A stretch of DNA of 64,000 bases from Desulfitibacter sp. BRH_c19 (GTDB lineage Bacteria; Bacillota; DSM-16504; Desulfitibacterales; Desulfitibacteraceae): contig LOER01000016.1 of NCBI GenBank assembly GCA_001515945.1, forward strand, positions 186,001 to 250,000, in the 5' to 3' direction. This document shows positions 8,663-17,740 of this stretch, one piece after another (the first letter of the stretch is position 1; the number at the start of each line of letters is the position of its first letter). The position numbers were made by a program, and so were the translations under genes. The notes under the pieces are model-generated. The model was not told the origin of the DNA, ran no database searches, and saw only the letters and a list, made by a program, of their open reading frames with translations.

Positions 8663-10099
8663 GTGCGGAAGTTTATAATGCTTTTATTGGCACTAATGCT
8701 AATGGCAGCACCGGCAGTTGCTGATGATATTTCAGTATTTGTTGATGGGCAAAAAGTTGATTTTGGAGAAGTACAGCCTGAAATTGTTGAAGGACGGACT
8801 TTAGTACCTCTGAGAGCTACATTTGAAGCACTAGATGCTGTGGTTGATTGGTACGGTTCCGAACAAAGGATTGATGCTAACAGGGGAAATATAAGTCTTG
8901 AGCTTATTATTGGTCAAAAATCTGCTCTAAGAAATAGTCTTGAAATTGGCCTTGAGGTACCGGCTCAAGTAAAAAATGGACGTACTCTGGTTCCTTTGCG
9001 TTTTGTCAGCGAAGCTCTAGGCGATGATGTGGTTTGGGAAGGTGCAACAAGTACTATTAAGATTACTTCTGCATCACCACCACAATCAGGATCAGATAAA
9101 GAACTGCAGGTTCATTTTATTGATGTTGGCCAGGGCGATGCAATTTTAGTTCTTTCACCTAATGGTTCTACGATGTTGATAGATGCAGGACCCAGGACTG
9201 CTGGACAAAAAATAGTTAGTTATTTAAAGGCTGCTGGAATAACAACCATTGATAAGCTTGTAGCCACTCATCCACATGAAGATCACATAGGTGGCATGCA
9301 AGATGTGTTTACTAACTTTGAAGTTAAGAAGGTTTATGATAGTGGTTTTCCTCATACAACCAAGATATATGAAAGCTTCTTAACAACAATCGATGAAAAA
9401 GAGATGCCTTATGAAATAGCTCATAGAGGTAATCAAATCAACCTTGATTCTGAATTAGAAATTGATATTCTTCACCCAGGTGAGACCATGAGTGATATAA
9501 ATAACAACTCAATTGTATTGAGAATGACCTATGATACAGTTTCTTTTATCTTTACTGGTGATGCTGAAGCAGAAGCAGAACATATGATTTTAGATTACTC
9601 GACTAATATACCATCTCAAATTCTAAAAATAGGACACCATGGTAGCAGAACAAGTACATCTGAAGAATTTTTAAGTGCCGCTAATCCAGAGATAGCTGTT
9701 ATCATGGTAGGAACAGGAAATACATATGGACACCCCCATCAAGAAACATTGAATAAATTAGCCAATACTGATGTTAAGGTAGCACGGACTGACCTTGAAG
9801 GTGATATTGTAGTTAAAAGTAACGGAGGTACTTATTCATTAAATGTAGTCCCGACTGCTGAAACACCTACTCATTATGACCAACCATCATATACAGTACC
9901 GGTACAGAGTGGAAAGATTAATATTAATACTGCTAGTTTTGAAGATCTTCAGGAGATAATTCACATTGGTGCTGAGAGAGCACAGGAAGTTATTAATTTG
10001 AGACCATTTATATCTTTAGATGAATTATCAAAGGTAACCGGTATTGGACCGGCAAGGTTAGCAGATATAAAAGCTGAAGGAAAGGCTTATGTGGAATGA
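8663..10099 (+). CDS. secreted ComEC-like metallo-beta-lactamase-fold protein with Cu-amine-oxidase-N and HhH domains
   Basis: 478 residues from GTG at 8663 (AGAGGGG eight bases upstream; the GTG at 8639 lacks a site). Order: signal peptide (MRKFIMLLLALMLMAAPAVA), copper-amine-oxidase N-like repeats (two RTLVPLR motifs, residues about 45 and 105), then a metallo-hydrolase domain with HFIDVGQGDAIL, THPHEDHIGG and HHGSRTSTSEE as in the nuclease part of ComEC, and a C-terminal ComEA-type helix-hairpin-helix (ININTAS...IGPARLADI). This suggests an extracellular or wall-linked DNA-processing enzyme, with HhH for DNA binding. A Spo0A-like site precedes it and DUF3006 follows, overlapping by 4 bases. 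Confidence 0.88.
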   Translation: MRKFIMLLLALMLMAAPAVADDISVFVDGQKVDFGEVQPEIVEGRTLVPLRATFEALDAVVDWYGSEQRIDANRGNISLELIIGQKSALRNSLEIGLEVPAQVKNGRTLVPLRFVSEALGDDVVWEGATSTIKITSASPPQSGSDKELQVHFIDVGQGDAILVLSPNGSTMLIDAGPRTAGQKIVSYLKAAGITTIDKLVATHPHEDHIGGMQDVFTNFEVKKVYDSGFPHTTKIYESFLTTIDEKEMPYEIAHRGNQINLDSELEIDILHPGETMSDINNNSIVLRMTYDTVSFIFTGDAEAEAEHMILDYSTNIPSQILKIGHHGSRTSTSEEFLSAANPEIAVIMVGTGNTYGHPHQETLNKLANTDVKVARTDLEGDIVVKSNGGTYSLNVVPTAETPTHYDQPSYTVPVQSGKININTASFEDLQEIIHIGAERAQEVINLRPFISLDELSKVTGIGPARLADIKAEGKAYVE

Positions 10100-10326
10100 A
10101 AGTAAAAGCAGTAGTAGATAAAATTGAAGAAGGCTACTATGCTGTGCTTTTAGTTGGGGAGGATGAGTATGAGGTGGATTGGCCTTATGATTATCTTCCT
10201 CCTGGGGTACAGGAAGGGGACATATTGGAGTTTGGAGTTGGGATTGATAAGGATGGGACGGATAAACAGAAAGAAATAGTTATTAAGTTGTTACAAAAAA
10301 TCAAAGAAAAAAATATTAGCAAGTAG
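10096..10326 (+). CDS. DUF3006-family small protein
   Basis: 76 residues. The ATG overlaps the stop of the metallo-hydrolase gene (ATGA), so translation is probably coupled. Sequence features are VKAVVDKIEEGYYAVLL, a short acidic stretch and WPYDYLPPGVQEGDIL, the pattern of DUF3006 proteins, which are often encoded next to ComEC-like secreted hydrolases. Predicted as a small beta-barrel. The molecular role is unknown, but the pairing implies action with or on the upstream enzyme. Confidence 0.8.
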   Translation: MKVKAVVDKIEEGYYAVLLVGEDEYEVDWPYDYLPPGVQEGDILEFGVGIDKDGTDKQKEIVIKLLQKIKEKNISK

Positions 10327-10547
10327 CAATAAGTTAACTTAGATGGATTGTGAATGTTATAACCAATGTAGTTTCTTTTAAAAATTGTTTATAATATGCT
10401 AAACAACCTATTAAATATAAAAATAAGAGGTTGATTCCCTAGGCTGAAAAAATCAGACACTAAGAAATGCTACCTCTTTCATTCGTTAATTTATTTAATT
10501 TTAACTTATTTTTAAGTCGAAGTCAATAATTTTAAAGTGGTGATTCA

Positions 10548-12329
10548 ATGGAAAAGTGGAGCAACAATTCAGTTTTGCAAAAGAAAGGGTTATCGTCTAT
10601 AGGAGAAATGTTCTTTTTCCAGCTTTGGTCAGAGTTGTTAAACGTCAACACACTAGACTCCTATCAGTATAACATTTTAAATAGTCATATGTCTCTATTA
10701 GAGTTATTAGATGTAATAACAGGATTAAGACATAACAATGTTCATATCTCTAACTTGCAAGATTGTATGAAAGAAAGCCTAAAGATAATTAAAGAAGATG
10801 ATATTCTTGAAGAACATGCAAAGCACATTAAAAATAGACTTATTCATCATCTCAGCAAAACAATTAAGAAAAATGAAAATACTGCATTACTTAGACTTAG
10901 GTTTCAAATACAACACGCTCTTAAACAAATTGAAAAACCTTATTTATTTTGGTTACTAGATTCGACTAAGATTGCTATTAAAGTCGATGATAATGAAAAA
11001 ATACATAAATGCCTGCAATCTCTTGTAAGTGAAAGTATTGGTATAGGGTTCTCTTCAAAATATTTATATCGTTTAAGGGATCTATTTGAAAATAATAATA
11101 CTTTTGAAGAAAAATGGGATAGCTTCTCAAAAGCAATTACTTCTGGTAAAAAGAAATTTTGGTTTCTATTTAAGTTGGAAATTACACAAAAATTAGGACT
11201 AAAAGAAATAATAAATTTAAAAGACCTTAATTTAGATTTATTTATAGGTAAAGAATTACTGTTATATAAATTCAATAAAGCAAACAACTTAAATTATGTA
11301 ATAGGAATAAACGATTACTATTTCGTGTGCGAATTAGAAGCATACGATTCTCATTCAGCTTTTTTTGAAGGTTTTAAAAAAATTAGTTATGAAATTAACT
11401 ATGTTTCGTTTTATAGAATATTAGAACCTTGGTTATCTAAAATACCTAAAGTAATTATTATTGAAGAGAACAACCATGCTTATAACTATGATGCTTCTCA
11501 TCTTTTTGAAATACATGATTATGTTGATACTTCTCTAAAGCTATTTCAAGTAGCAAAAAATGTTTTAAAAAACAAAACTATTGAACCTGAAACAATTACA
11601 AAACTGCAAGGGGCATTCTTATATGGCAACCTTAGTAGAACATCTTTATTCCAGGAAGTTAAATTTCTGAATTTATGGGTTGCACTCGAGTCATTTGTAA
11701 AAACTGGTCAACATGAAAGTATTATAGAACACTTAAAACAAATAATTCCTGCAGCACTTTGTGTTAGGTATTACTATAGGATATTGCGTAATTTTGCTGA
11801 AGATTGTAAAAGGTGTGATGTACAATTAGAAGGATTAGATGGCACTGTAATCAATTTGGAAGAATCAAAAACTAAAGTAGCAGAAGACTTATTAAAGCTA
11901 CTTAGAGATGAAACTAAATTTAAAGAATTAGAAAAAAAATGTGAAGTCAATTGTCTCCTGAATTTTCGCATATATGAAATAAAACAATTAATAGAGGATG
12001 GACCAAGTGTTGCAAAAAGATTAAAGGAACATCATAAAAAAATTAATTGGCATTTACAGAGATTATACAGAGTACGAAACTCAATCTCACACTCAGCTTA
12101 TTTTTCTACAAGGCCCTTATCAACATATATAAAAAATTTAAGTGAATATCTTTCAATTGTTGTTACTGAAGTTTTGCATCAGCTAAATAAGAACCAGTAT
12201 TCATGTATTGAAGAAGTTTTTGAAGCCCTAGTAGATAATCATAATGTTATAGTGGACATTTTTGAGACTGACTGCATATATGACTTGAGCTTGCTTATAG
12301 ATGGGACATTAGATGTTCTTCAACCTTAA
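10548..12329 (+). CDS. large HEPN-domain protein (ApeA-like C-terminus)
   Basis: 593 residues behind a GTGGTG site, with codon use strongly A/T. The N-terminal 400 residues are helical and unrecognised. From about 380 the protein shows FLNLWVALESFVKTG and, near 520, RVRNSISHSAY: the R-N-x3-H signature of HEPN ribonucleases of the ApeA-like type. HEPN proteins cut RNA and serve in abortive phage defence or toxin systems. It is a single gene with no partner (no MNT or Lon-like neighbour), next to the left edge of the conjugative region. Function is inferred from the HEPN motif only. Confidence 0.65.
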   Translation: MEKWSNNSVLQKKGLSSIGEMFFFQLWSELLNVNTLDSYQYNILNSHMSLLELLDVITGLRHNNVHISNLQDCMKESLKIIKEDDILEEHAKHIKNRLIHHLSKTIKKNENTALLRLRFQIQHALKQIEKPYLFWLLDSTKIAIKVDDNEKIHKCLQSLVSESIGIGFSSKYLYRLRDLFENNNTFEEKWDSFSKAITSGKKKFWFLFKLEITQKLGLKEIINLKDLNLDLFIGKELLLYKFNKANNLNYVIGINDYYFVCELEAYDSHSAFFEGFKKISYEINYVSFYRILEPWLSKIPKVIIIEENNHAYNYDASHLFEIHDYVDTSLKLFQVAKNVLKNKTIEPETITKLQGAFLYGNLSRTSLFQEVKFLNLWVALESFVKTGQHESIIEHLKQIIPAALCVRYYYRILRNFAEDCKRCDVQLEGLDGTVINLEESKTKVAEDLLKLLRDETKFKELEKKCEVNCLLNFRIYEIKQLIEDGPSVAKRLKEHHKKINWHLQRLYRVRNSISHSAYFSTRPLSTYIKNLSEYLSIVVTEVLHQLNKNQYSCIEEVFEALVDNHNVIVDIFETDCIYDLSLLIDGTLDVLQP

Positions 12330-12370
12330 GTTAAGGTCCTTGACATATACTTTTCTTTTAACTTTTCCTT

Positions 12371-12430
12371 TTACTGTAAGTTCCTTCTAGAATCTACTAC
12401 ATCAGCTGTAAGTACAGTAATTTTATCCAT
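12371..12430 (-). pseudogene. SatD-like gene, only the first 19 codons left
   Basis: TAGGAGGATAAA precedes ATG at 12430, and MDKITVLTADVVDSRRNLQ then hits TAA at 12371-12373. The start matches SatD-family proteins (xxITADVVDSR) so well, and the ribosome site is so good, that a gene truncated shortly after its start is the likely explanation. Two operator-like palindromes lie directly upstream on the same strand. Confidence 0.45.
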
Positions 12431-12467
12431 TTTATCCTCCTATAGATGAAATTGAAATATATTCATT

Positions 12468-12516
12468 TTCACCCTTCCTAAGGTGAAGTGTTCATCTTCA
12501 CCCTCTTTAAGGTGAA
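12468..12516 (-). promoter_or_regulatory. two TTCACC-N8-GGTGAA palindromes
   Basis: 12468-12487 and 12497-12516 each read TTCACC-N8-GGTGAA, with centres 29 bases apart, and an additional TTCATC half-site lies between them. They sit 38 bases upstream of the truncated SatD-like start, where an operator for a dimeric repressor would be. No cognate regulator is visible in the window. Confidence 0.5.
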
Positions 12517-12626
12517 GTATTCGATATAATCAATATTTTTCCTTCATTTTTCACAATTTTATCTGGTAAATCCTTTCTAAAAGAATTAAGTATTTAAATA
12601 TAATCTATACGTATTTAATTTATTTT

Positions 12627-13613
12627 TTAATAAAATTTTAGAGGATTTACATGCTTTGACCTGAAAAAGCCTTTTTCCTTAACCTCAAAATGCAAGTGCG
12701 GACCGGTGCTTTGGCCCGTGCTACCCACAGAGCCTAGTCTTTGACCTGCTTTAACTTTTTGTCTCTTAGATATTCTAATAAAGTGTAAGTGAGCGTATTT
12801 AGTCCAATAATTTTTGCTTTCTATTACAATGAATTTTCCGTAGATCTCATCTTCTCCTATTGAGACAACCGTGCCTTCTATGGCTGCTAGAACTTGCGTG
12901 CCTGTGGAAGCAACGATATCTACACCTTTGTGGTCGTTTGGTTTTTTTGTAATGGGATGAATTCTAAAACCAAAGGCAGAATATATATCACTTGCCTTGT
13001 TGTAGCCAGGGACTGGCCACTCCCATCCTGGATGTGGATTTGAAATCCAGTTTGCCGGTGGTCTAACACCACCCTCCTCTAATGCCATCAGATAGTTTCG
13101 AGCTATATCTAATTCATCAGGTGTTAGACCAAGATGATCTGCCACTTCTCTCATACTTCTTAGCCTATATTCAATCCATGTAGTACAGGTAGTATTACCT
13201 TCATCATCTGTTGAACAGGATTCACGTTCAACTTCTTTGATGAAATCATTAGCTATACTTCTTATATGGCTGCTACGAATATTATCGAATTCTTGTTCAT
13301 GCACTACACCAGCTAAAGCAACTACTTCTAACCATGGTATTTCAATGTCTTCTTCCTCCCATCTTTCATTTATCGCTTCAACTGTATCATAATAGGATGA
13401 CAACTCATCAAAGGTTGCAAAGGGTAATGAAAAGAGCAAGACAGGAATAGTCACGATGATATAAATAAAAAAGAAGATAATACAAAAGAGAGTAAAGATT
13501 AGTATCTTTACTCCCCTGCTTTTATCATCTTCGCTTCCAAACAAACCATCCGCAATAGCTGTTCCTAGTCTTGCAAGTTTAGCAGCAACAGCTGCACTAA
13601 TTGGTTCAGCCAT
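12627..13613 (-). CDS. membrane-anchored M23 peptidase of the conjugation system
   Basis: 328 residues. One strong membrane segment at about 36-66, then an extracytoplasmic helical region (about 80-190) resembling a degenerate lytic domain, and a C-terminal M23 LytM domain: GFRIHPITKKPNDHKGVDI, HLHFIRI and GPHLHFEV supply the zinc ligands and catalytic His. It should trim peptidoglycan for assembly of the transfer channel, in the position VirB1/CwlT-type hydrolases hold. ATG overlaps the stop of the VirB4 gene by one base (TAATG), so it is the last gene of the transfer operon seen here. Confidence 0.87.
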   Translation of the reverse strand: MAEPISAAVAAKLARLGTAIADGLFGSEDDKSRGVKILIFTLFCIIFFFIYIIVTIPVLLFSLPFATFDELSSYYDTVEAINERWEEEDIEIPWLEVVALAGVVHEQEFDNIRSSHIRSIANDFIKEVERESCSTDDEGNTTCTTWIEYRLRSMREVADHLGLTPDELDIARNYLMALEEGGVRPPANWISNPHPGWEWPVPGYNKASDIYSAFGFRIHPITKKPNDHKGVDIVASTGTQVLAAIEGTVVSIGEDEIYGKFIVIESKNYWTKYAHLHFIRISKRQKVKAGQRLGSVGSTGQSTGPHLHFEVKEKGFFRSKHVNPLKFY

Positions 13614-15355
13614 TATCCAATCACCTCCAGTTCATGGGCGGCCGCTTCAATTCTTGTATGTACCCTATTATTACCTGCTAGTAATAACCCATGACCTATT
13701 TTAGCACCAGCTAAGAGATCAACTTCTGCCTCAGATAATTTCATTAAGTCTGTTAGAGCTTCTAAATCCCTGCTTTCCTGCCTCATTAATAGCTTCATGC
13801 TAGCATTAGTAATTACAGGCTGTCCTAACCTGGCTATTTCAGGGGCTAGAAAATCTACTATGTTTTGAGTGATGATAGTCAAACTACCATTGTACTTCCT
13901 AATTCTTTTAGAAAGGTCTCTTAGAAAACCAATGGCCTGCGGTGTCTGTGGATCTGCTAAAAGCCATGCTTCATCCACCACAAGCACGGTCCTTTTTCCT
14001 TCAGCTCTGCCTTCTCTAACTAAGTCCCAAGCATATGAAAGGATATTAAAATATTGTGCCCTTCGTACATTTTCACTTGCATCTGTTAAATCTCTAATAT
14101 CCAGCACAGTAAAATCACCTACAGCAGGAATGGTAGTCTGCCCATTCCACAAAGCTGCATCTGCACCTTCAACAGCTCCTTTAAAGAGTACTGATAACCT
14201 TTCTTGTCCTTTAGCCTGGATATGCTTATATACATCAAGAACAGTGGGGTACTCTTTTACTGTAGAGGGTTCAGTCTGCCAAATAATCCCGTAATCTTTA
14301 TAGGACGCAAGTATACAATCATCTAATACTGACCTTTCTAGATCTGAAAGCCCAGGTAAGTAAAGTTGAAATAAAGTCTTAACCCTCTGCAAATGGCTAG
14401 ATAGTGGTCCTCTAACACTATCATCTTGTTCCTCATCTTCCTCATCGGGATCTATATCAGGAACAGGTCTAATTTCTAATGGATTAATTTTACCTTTCCC
14501 ACCTGCAGCATTGATCCAGCTTCCATCAAGCTCCCTGCACATCATTTTATACTCTCGCTCGGGATCTAGTATTAATATCCTGGCACCTAGAGCATATTCC
14601 CTTAACAGAATCATCTTTGCAGCAAAAGACTTACCCCCACCAGAAGTACCCAGGATGTTCATATTTGGATTGGTAACACCAGCATCCTGGGGAGGCTTCC
14701 ATCTATCTACAAGTATCAAACCATCATCAGAATCTCTGCCTAGAACAATCCCTTTACCATGGTTTAAACTACTGCTAACAAAAGGATAGCTTGCAGCAAC
14801 AGTTTCAGCAGGCATATCCTTACCTGCCATTTCTGTAATTTCTTTTTGCATTAAACCAAAAGGTCCTACTGTTTTTAACCCATCTTCCTGTCTAAATACT
14901 GTAGTTCTTGCTCTCATCCCCTGCCCTGCACACATTGCCTCAACCTGTCTGGTCTTTTTATTTAGTTCATCTTCTGTCTGTGCAACTATCAAAATAGTTA
15001 CGGTAGTGTTATAAACTCTTTGACCTTCTTGATCTATTTTTTTTAGAAGTTCTTTCGAATCAGATAAAGATTGTTCCCACCTACTTCTGTCCAAGGCTTG
15101 GCCTCCCGTAGCAAGTCTACTATTAAACTCCTTAATGCTGTTATTTAAAGCTTTAAGCATATCAAGTGGATCAGTAGGAGAAATACTGATACTGACAACA
15201 ACTCCTGGCATGTTAGCAAGCCTAGCTAACCAAGCATCTTTTACCCTGGGAGGATACCCTACAACTACTAAAACTTTTCCAACGCAATCACCTATGACAA
15301 TATTTCTCTGATTAAACTTGATACCTGGTGGAGCTATAATATCAACTAGAGCCAT
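13613..15355 (-). CDS. virB4: VirB4-like conjugation ATPase, C-terminal catalytic part
   Basis: 580 residues: Walker A ILGTSGGGKSFAAK (about 233-246), Walker B TVLVVDEAWLLAD (about 448), and TIITQNIVDFL plus LMRQESRDLEALTDL downstream, as in VirB4/TrbE/TraC ATPases that power T4SS assembly and substrate passage at the inner face of the membrane. VirB4 proteins are commonly about 800 residues. The upstream 220-residue gene, which overlaps by one base (TAATG), supplies what looks like the missing N-terminal portion. A two-gene VirB4 is therefore likely. Confidence 0.92.
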   Translation of the reverse strand: MALVDIIAPPGIKFNQRNIVIGDCVGKVLVVVGYPPRVKDAWLARLANMPGVVVSISISPTDPLDMLKALNNSIKEFNSRLATGGQALDRSRWEQSLSDSKELLKKIDQEGQRVYNTTVTILIVAQTEDELNKKTRQVEAMCAGQGMRARTTVFRQEDGLKTVGPFGLMQKEITEMAGKDMPAETVAASYPFVSSSLNHGKGIVLGRDSDDGLILVDRWKPPQDAGVTNPNMNILGTSGGGKSFAAKMILLREYALGARILILDPEREYKMMCRELDGSWINAAGGKGKINPLEIRPVPDIDPDEEDEEQDDSVRGPLSSHLQRVKTLFQLYLPGLSDLERSVLDDCILASYKDYGIIWQTEPSTVKEYPTVLDVYKHIQAKGQERLSVLFKGAVEGADAALWNGQTTIPAVGDFTVLDIRDLTDASENVRRAQYFNILSYAWDLVREGRAEGKRTVLVVDEAWLLADPQTPQAIGFLRDLSKRIRKYNGSLTIITQNIVDFLAPEIARLGQPVITNASMKLLMRQESRDLEALTDLMKLSEAEVDLLAGAKIGHGLLLAGNNRVHTRIEAAAHELEVIG

Positions 15356-16017
15356 TATTTCACTTCCTTTCGATTAAAATATGGTGTAACGGTTTCTTTT
15401 TCTTCTGCCCTTTCAAAGGCAGCTTGAGGAGAGTGAAAAAAAGAAAACAGCATATCAAGTATCTCTTGATAGCTGCTTAAATGAGCATTTAACTCTGCTC
15501 TTGCCAACTCTCCTACAAACTCTTTAGTTTTGCTTAACAGTTCATCTTCATTGCCTTTTTCCCCTGGTATTAATACAAAAAATCTCTTTTCCATGGCTTC
15601 TGCACCAGCAGTTATCTTTCTTACATAGTTTGTATATCCCCTTAGGATAACTTTTCTTTTTCCTTCAGTTTCTTTTAACTTTACTTCCAAAGCTTTAATA
15701 TAAATATCTAAATCAATAGGTCTGGGGATAGCTTCTATCTGCATATCTCCTGGTATTGCCTGGATTGCTTCAAACAAGGCTCCAATTCTCCTTTCTTTTT
15801 CTCTGTCAGACAGAAGTGAAAATGGGCTAGGTTCTACCCTAACAACAGTAACAGGTGTAGCATCATAGTGGTATTCTATACCTTCAGAAATGTCCTGTAT
15901 TGGCAGCCATTGTTGTACTGTGTTATCTTTACTTTTTACGTTTACCTGTTTGTTTGCTAATTTTTGTTTTTTACTTGGTAGTTTTATTTTAAGTTTAGAT
16001 ATGGCTGGTAACTTCAC
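15355..16017 (-). CDS. VirB4 N-terminal-like protein
   Basis: 220 residues. A basic Lys-rich start, then a segment with VTVVRVEPSPFSLLSDREKE, RYGxL-like helices and KRFFVLIPGE, which is the type of sequence seen in the N-terminal half of VirB4/TraC ATPases. No P-loop. It sits between VirB3-like and VirB4 genes with one-base TAATG overlaps at both ends, so stoichiometric coupled translation is likely. Together with the next gene it adds up to about 800 residues, the usual VirB4 length. Assignment rests on length, position and weak sequence character. Confidence 0.6.
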   Translation of the reverse strand: MKLPAISKLKIKLPSKKQKLANKQVNVKSKDNTVQQWLPIQDISEGIEYHYDATPVTVVRVEPSPFSLLSDREKERRIGALFEAIQAIPGDMQIEAIPRPIDLDIYIKALEVKLKETEGKRKVILRGYTNYVRKITAGAEAMEKRFFVLIPGEKGNEDELLSKTKEFVGELARAELNAHLSSYQEILDMLFSFFHSPQAAFERAEEKETVTPYFNRKEVK

Positions 16018-16364
16018 TAAAAGCCCCTCCTTTTGTAATAATATACCTTGGGTCTACTACTCCATGTCCTAAAAGCTCTTAACTGTTGGTACAAACTGTT
16101 ACCGGCAGTATCTTGCTTGAACAGCATATAAGCCATAGCCGCAGGTAAAGTAAATATAAAAAGTCTTGCAAATAATTTAGGACCTATTGGTAAAGGCAAG
16201 ATAACAGGTATTAATTGCAATACTCCTCCTAACGCCATGCCAGCTGCAACAGCACCAAGCTCTATAAAACCAAAGCCAGGAAATATCTCCATTTTGGTTT
16301 TCGTTTCCCTGGGAACTAAGTATTCATTTTTAGCCATATTAGACATTCTAGACATTCCCTTCAT
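16017..16364 (-). CDS. PrgI/VirB3-like small membrane protein
   Basis: 115 residues. YLVPRETKTKMEIFPG opens the conserved part, followed by two close membrane spans (about 33-55 and 62-82) and a basic C-terminus (RPKVYYYKRRG). This is the PrgI/VirB3 layout: a short double-spanning inner-membrane protein always next to VirB4. It starts directly after the VirB6-like stop (TAA-ATG) and overlaps the following gene by one base. Confidence 0.7.
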   Translation of the reverse strand: MKGMSRMSNMAKNEYLVPRETKTKMEIFPGFGFIELGAVAAGMALGGVLQLIPVILPLPIGPKLFARLFIFTLPAAMAYMLFKQDTAGNSLYQQLRAFRTWSSRPKVYYYKRRGF

Positions 16365-17246
16365 TTATTTTCTTCCTACAGTAGAAGCTATTCTATACAA
16401 TGCAGATTGTCCCAAACTTCCTGCAGCACTACTCATTCCAGTATGATAAGCATAGTTTCTTAGTATCTTAGGACTCTTAAAACTAACCCAAAGTGCTGCA
16501 AGCCACATAAATAACTTAATCTCAAACTGTGTACCGAATCCATAGTCAGATGGAGCCAAAAGAAAAGCTATGCTCATATACAGTAGCAACATCTGTACAG
16601 CATGTGTCATGGAAATTATTATTACTTCCTTTACCCACATATCTGCCATTCCTCCTCCTGACATATGGCCAATGGCAGCATAAGGGGAAATGATAGCTGT
16701 AAGTGTTATTTCTACAGTCCTTATTAATGCCTGCATGAACACAAGAAATGTGAGTATTCCACCTCCAAGTACAATAATTGGAGATAGTAGGGTTCCAAAC
16801 AAAACACTAGTTCCAACAGTACCTACAAGACCCTCTAAACTTAAATCACTTAAACCTACACCTATTCCAACATTACCAACCCATAATGCAAACTGGTTAC
16901 CAATAATAATAGCGTTTCTAATAACCCAAGGACCCCCTGCAATGGCTATAGCAGACATTACAGTTCTTTTTAGCAAGCCCCCTGGATCAGTAGGTGCACC
17001 TTCTGAACGTAAAGAAGCCATCATCAATGCTTCCCAAGCAAACCTACAAGCTAATATAGCCCCAGCAATAGCTTGTGATCCTAAAATAAATTGGTTAATC
17101 CATGAAATGTTTAATAAATCATTCAACATGCCATATTGAGTAAAAACAGAAAGGAACCAGTCAACAACAGTAAAGATGGGTGAAATAAATCCTATCAAAA
17201 ATTCCTCAAAACCAGAATTAATCATATCACCAATTCTTTCAAGCAC
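16365..17246 (-). CDS. VirB6/TrbL-like polytopic channel protein
   Basis: 293 residues from GTG at 17246 behind AAGGGATG. At least six hydrophobic segments, Gly- and Ala-rich, with the central region GGILTFLVFMQALIRTVEITL typical of VirB6/TrbL proteins that form the inner-membrane channel. It lacks any enzyme motif. It follows the pilin-like pair and a 48-codon gene, and precedes the VirB3-like gene, the standard order in Gram-positive T4SS clusters. Confidence 0.75.
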   Translation of the reverse strand: MLERIGDMINSGFEEFLIGFISPIFTVVDWFLSVFTQYGMLNDLLNISWINQFILGSQAIAGAILACRFAWEALMMASLRSEGAPTDPGGLLKRTVMSAIAIAGGPWVIRNAIIIGNQFALWVGNVGIGVGLSDLSLEGLVGTVGTSVLFGTLLSPIIVLGGGILTFLVFMQALIRTVEITLTAIISPYAAIGHMSGGGMADMWVKEVIIISMTHAVQMLLLYMSIAFLLAPSDYGFGTQFEIKLFMWLAALWVSFKSPKILRNYAYHTGMSSAAGSLGQSALYRIASTVGRK

Positions 17247-17260
17247 TTAATCACATCCCT

Positions 17261-17407
17261 TCAAAAAGCAATAAAGTTACTAATATGGATTTCAAAAACT
17301 AACCCATCTAGTAACTTCTTGACCATTAACCATCCACTATCATTTGGCAGAGTTAGTACAATACATGCAGCACTATGCCTTGATAAGATAATATCGCCAA
17401 TTTTCAT
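17261..17407 (-). CDS. small unknown protein of the T4SS cluster (48 aa)
   Basis: ATG at 17407 has GAGGTGATGATAT in front. The 48 residues (MKIGDIILSRHSAACIVLTL start) end at 17261, leaving 14 bases to the VirB6-like start. Placement inside the operon, a good ribosome site and tight spacing argue for a translated gene. It looks soluble, with a short beta-rich pattern. No family recognised. Confidence 0.5.
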   Translation of the reverse strand: MKIGDIILSRHSAACIVLTLPNDSGWLMVKKLLDGLVFEIHISNFIAF

Positions 17408-17418
17408 ATATCATCACC

Positions 17419-17673
17419 TCAGAACATACCTAAGATAGTACTTACAATTCCACCTGCTAAAATACCAATTACACCATATTTAATGGTATTACTTAAACTC
17501 TTGCTATGTCCCAGGGCTGAATGATCATCTTGAGCAGTTGACCTCATTATGGCGTGATAAGTTGCCATAACTGCAACTACTGGAATAGCTAGAGTAGTTA
17601 ACCATGTTAGAGCTGTTTGAAAAAAGCTTATAATACTGTTTATAAAATCAGCATTTGTCCAGTTATTCTCCAT
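17419..17673 (-). CDS. VirB2/TrbC-like pilin-type membrane protein, copy 2
   Basis: 84 residues with two membrane segments separated by a short polar loop (STAQDDHSALGHSKSLSN). Apart from the first 12 residues it is almost identical to the 78-residue protein encoded just upstream (17741-17977), with the same FFQTALTWLT and GGIVSTILGMF stretches. Size, two-span layout and place in the T4SS operon fit a VirB2/TrbC-type pilin or channel subunit. The duplication is recent at protein level, while synonymous sites differ. Confidence 0.65.
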   Translation of the reverse strand: MENNWTNADFINSIISFFQTALTWLTTLAIPVVAVMATYHAIMRSTAQDDHSALGHSKSLSNTIKYGVIGILAGGIVSTILGMF

Positions 17674-17699
17674 GTTATCTAACCACCTTTTAAAAGCTA

Positions 17700-17725
17700 A
17701 GGCAGGCTATCAATATAACCTGCCT
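17700..17725 (-). terminator. hairpin between the duplicated pilin genes
   Basis: AGGCAGG-TTAT pairs with ATAG-CCTGCCT around ATTG, followed on the minus strand by TAGCTTTTAAAA. It could be an attenuator setting the ratio of the first pilin-like protein to downstream T4SS proteins. Confidence 0.5.
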
Positions 17726-17740
17726 ATTAAAAACTAATTT

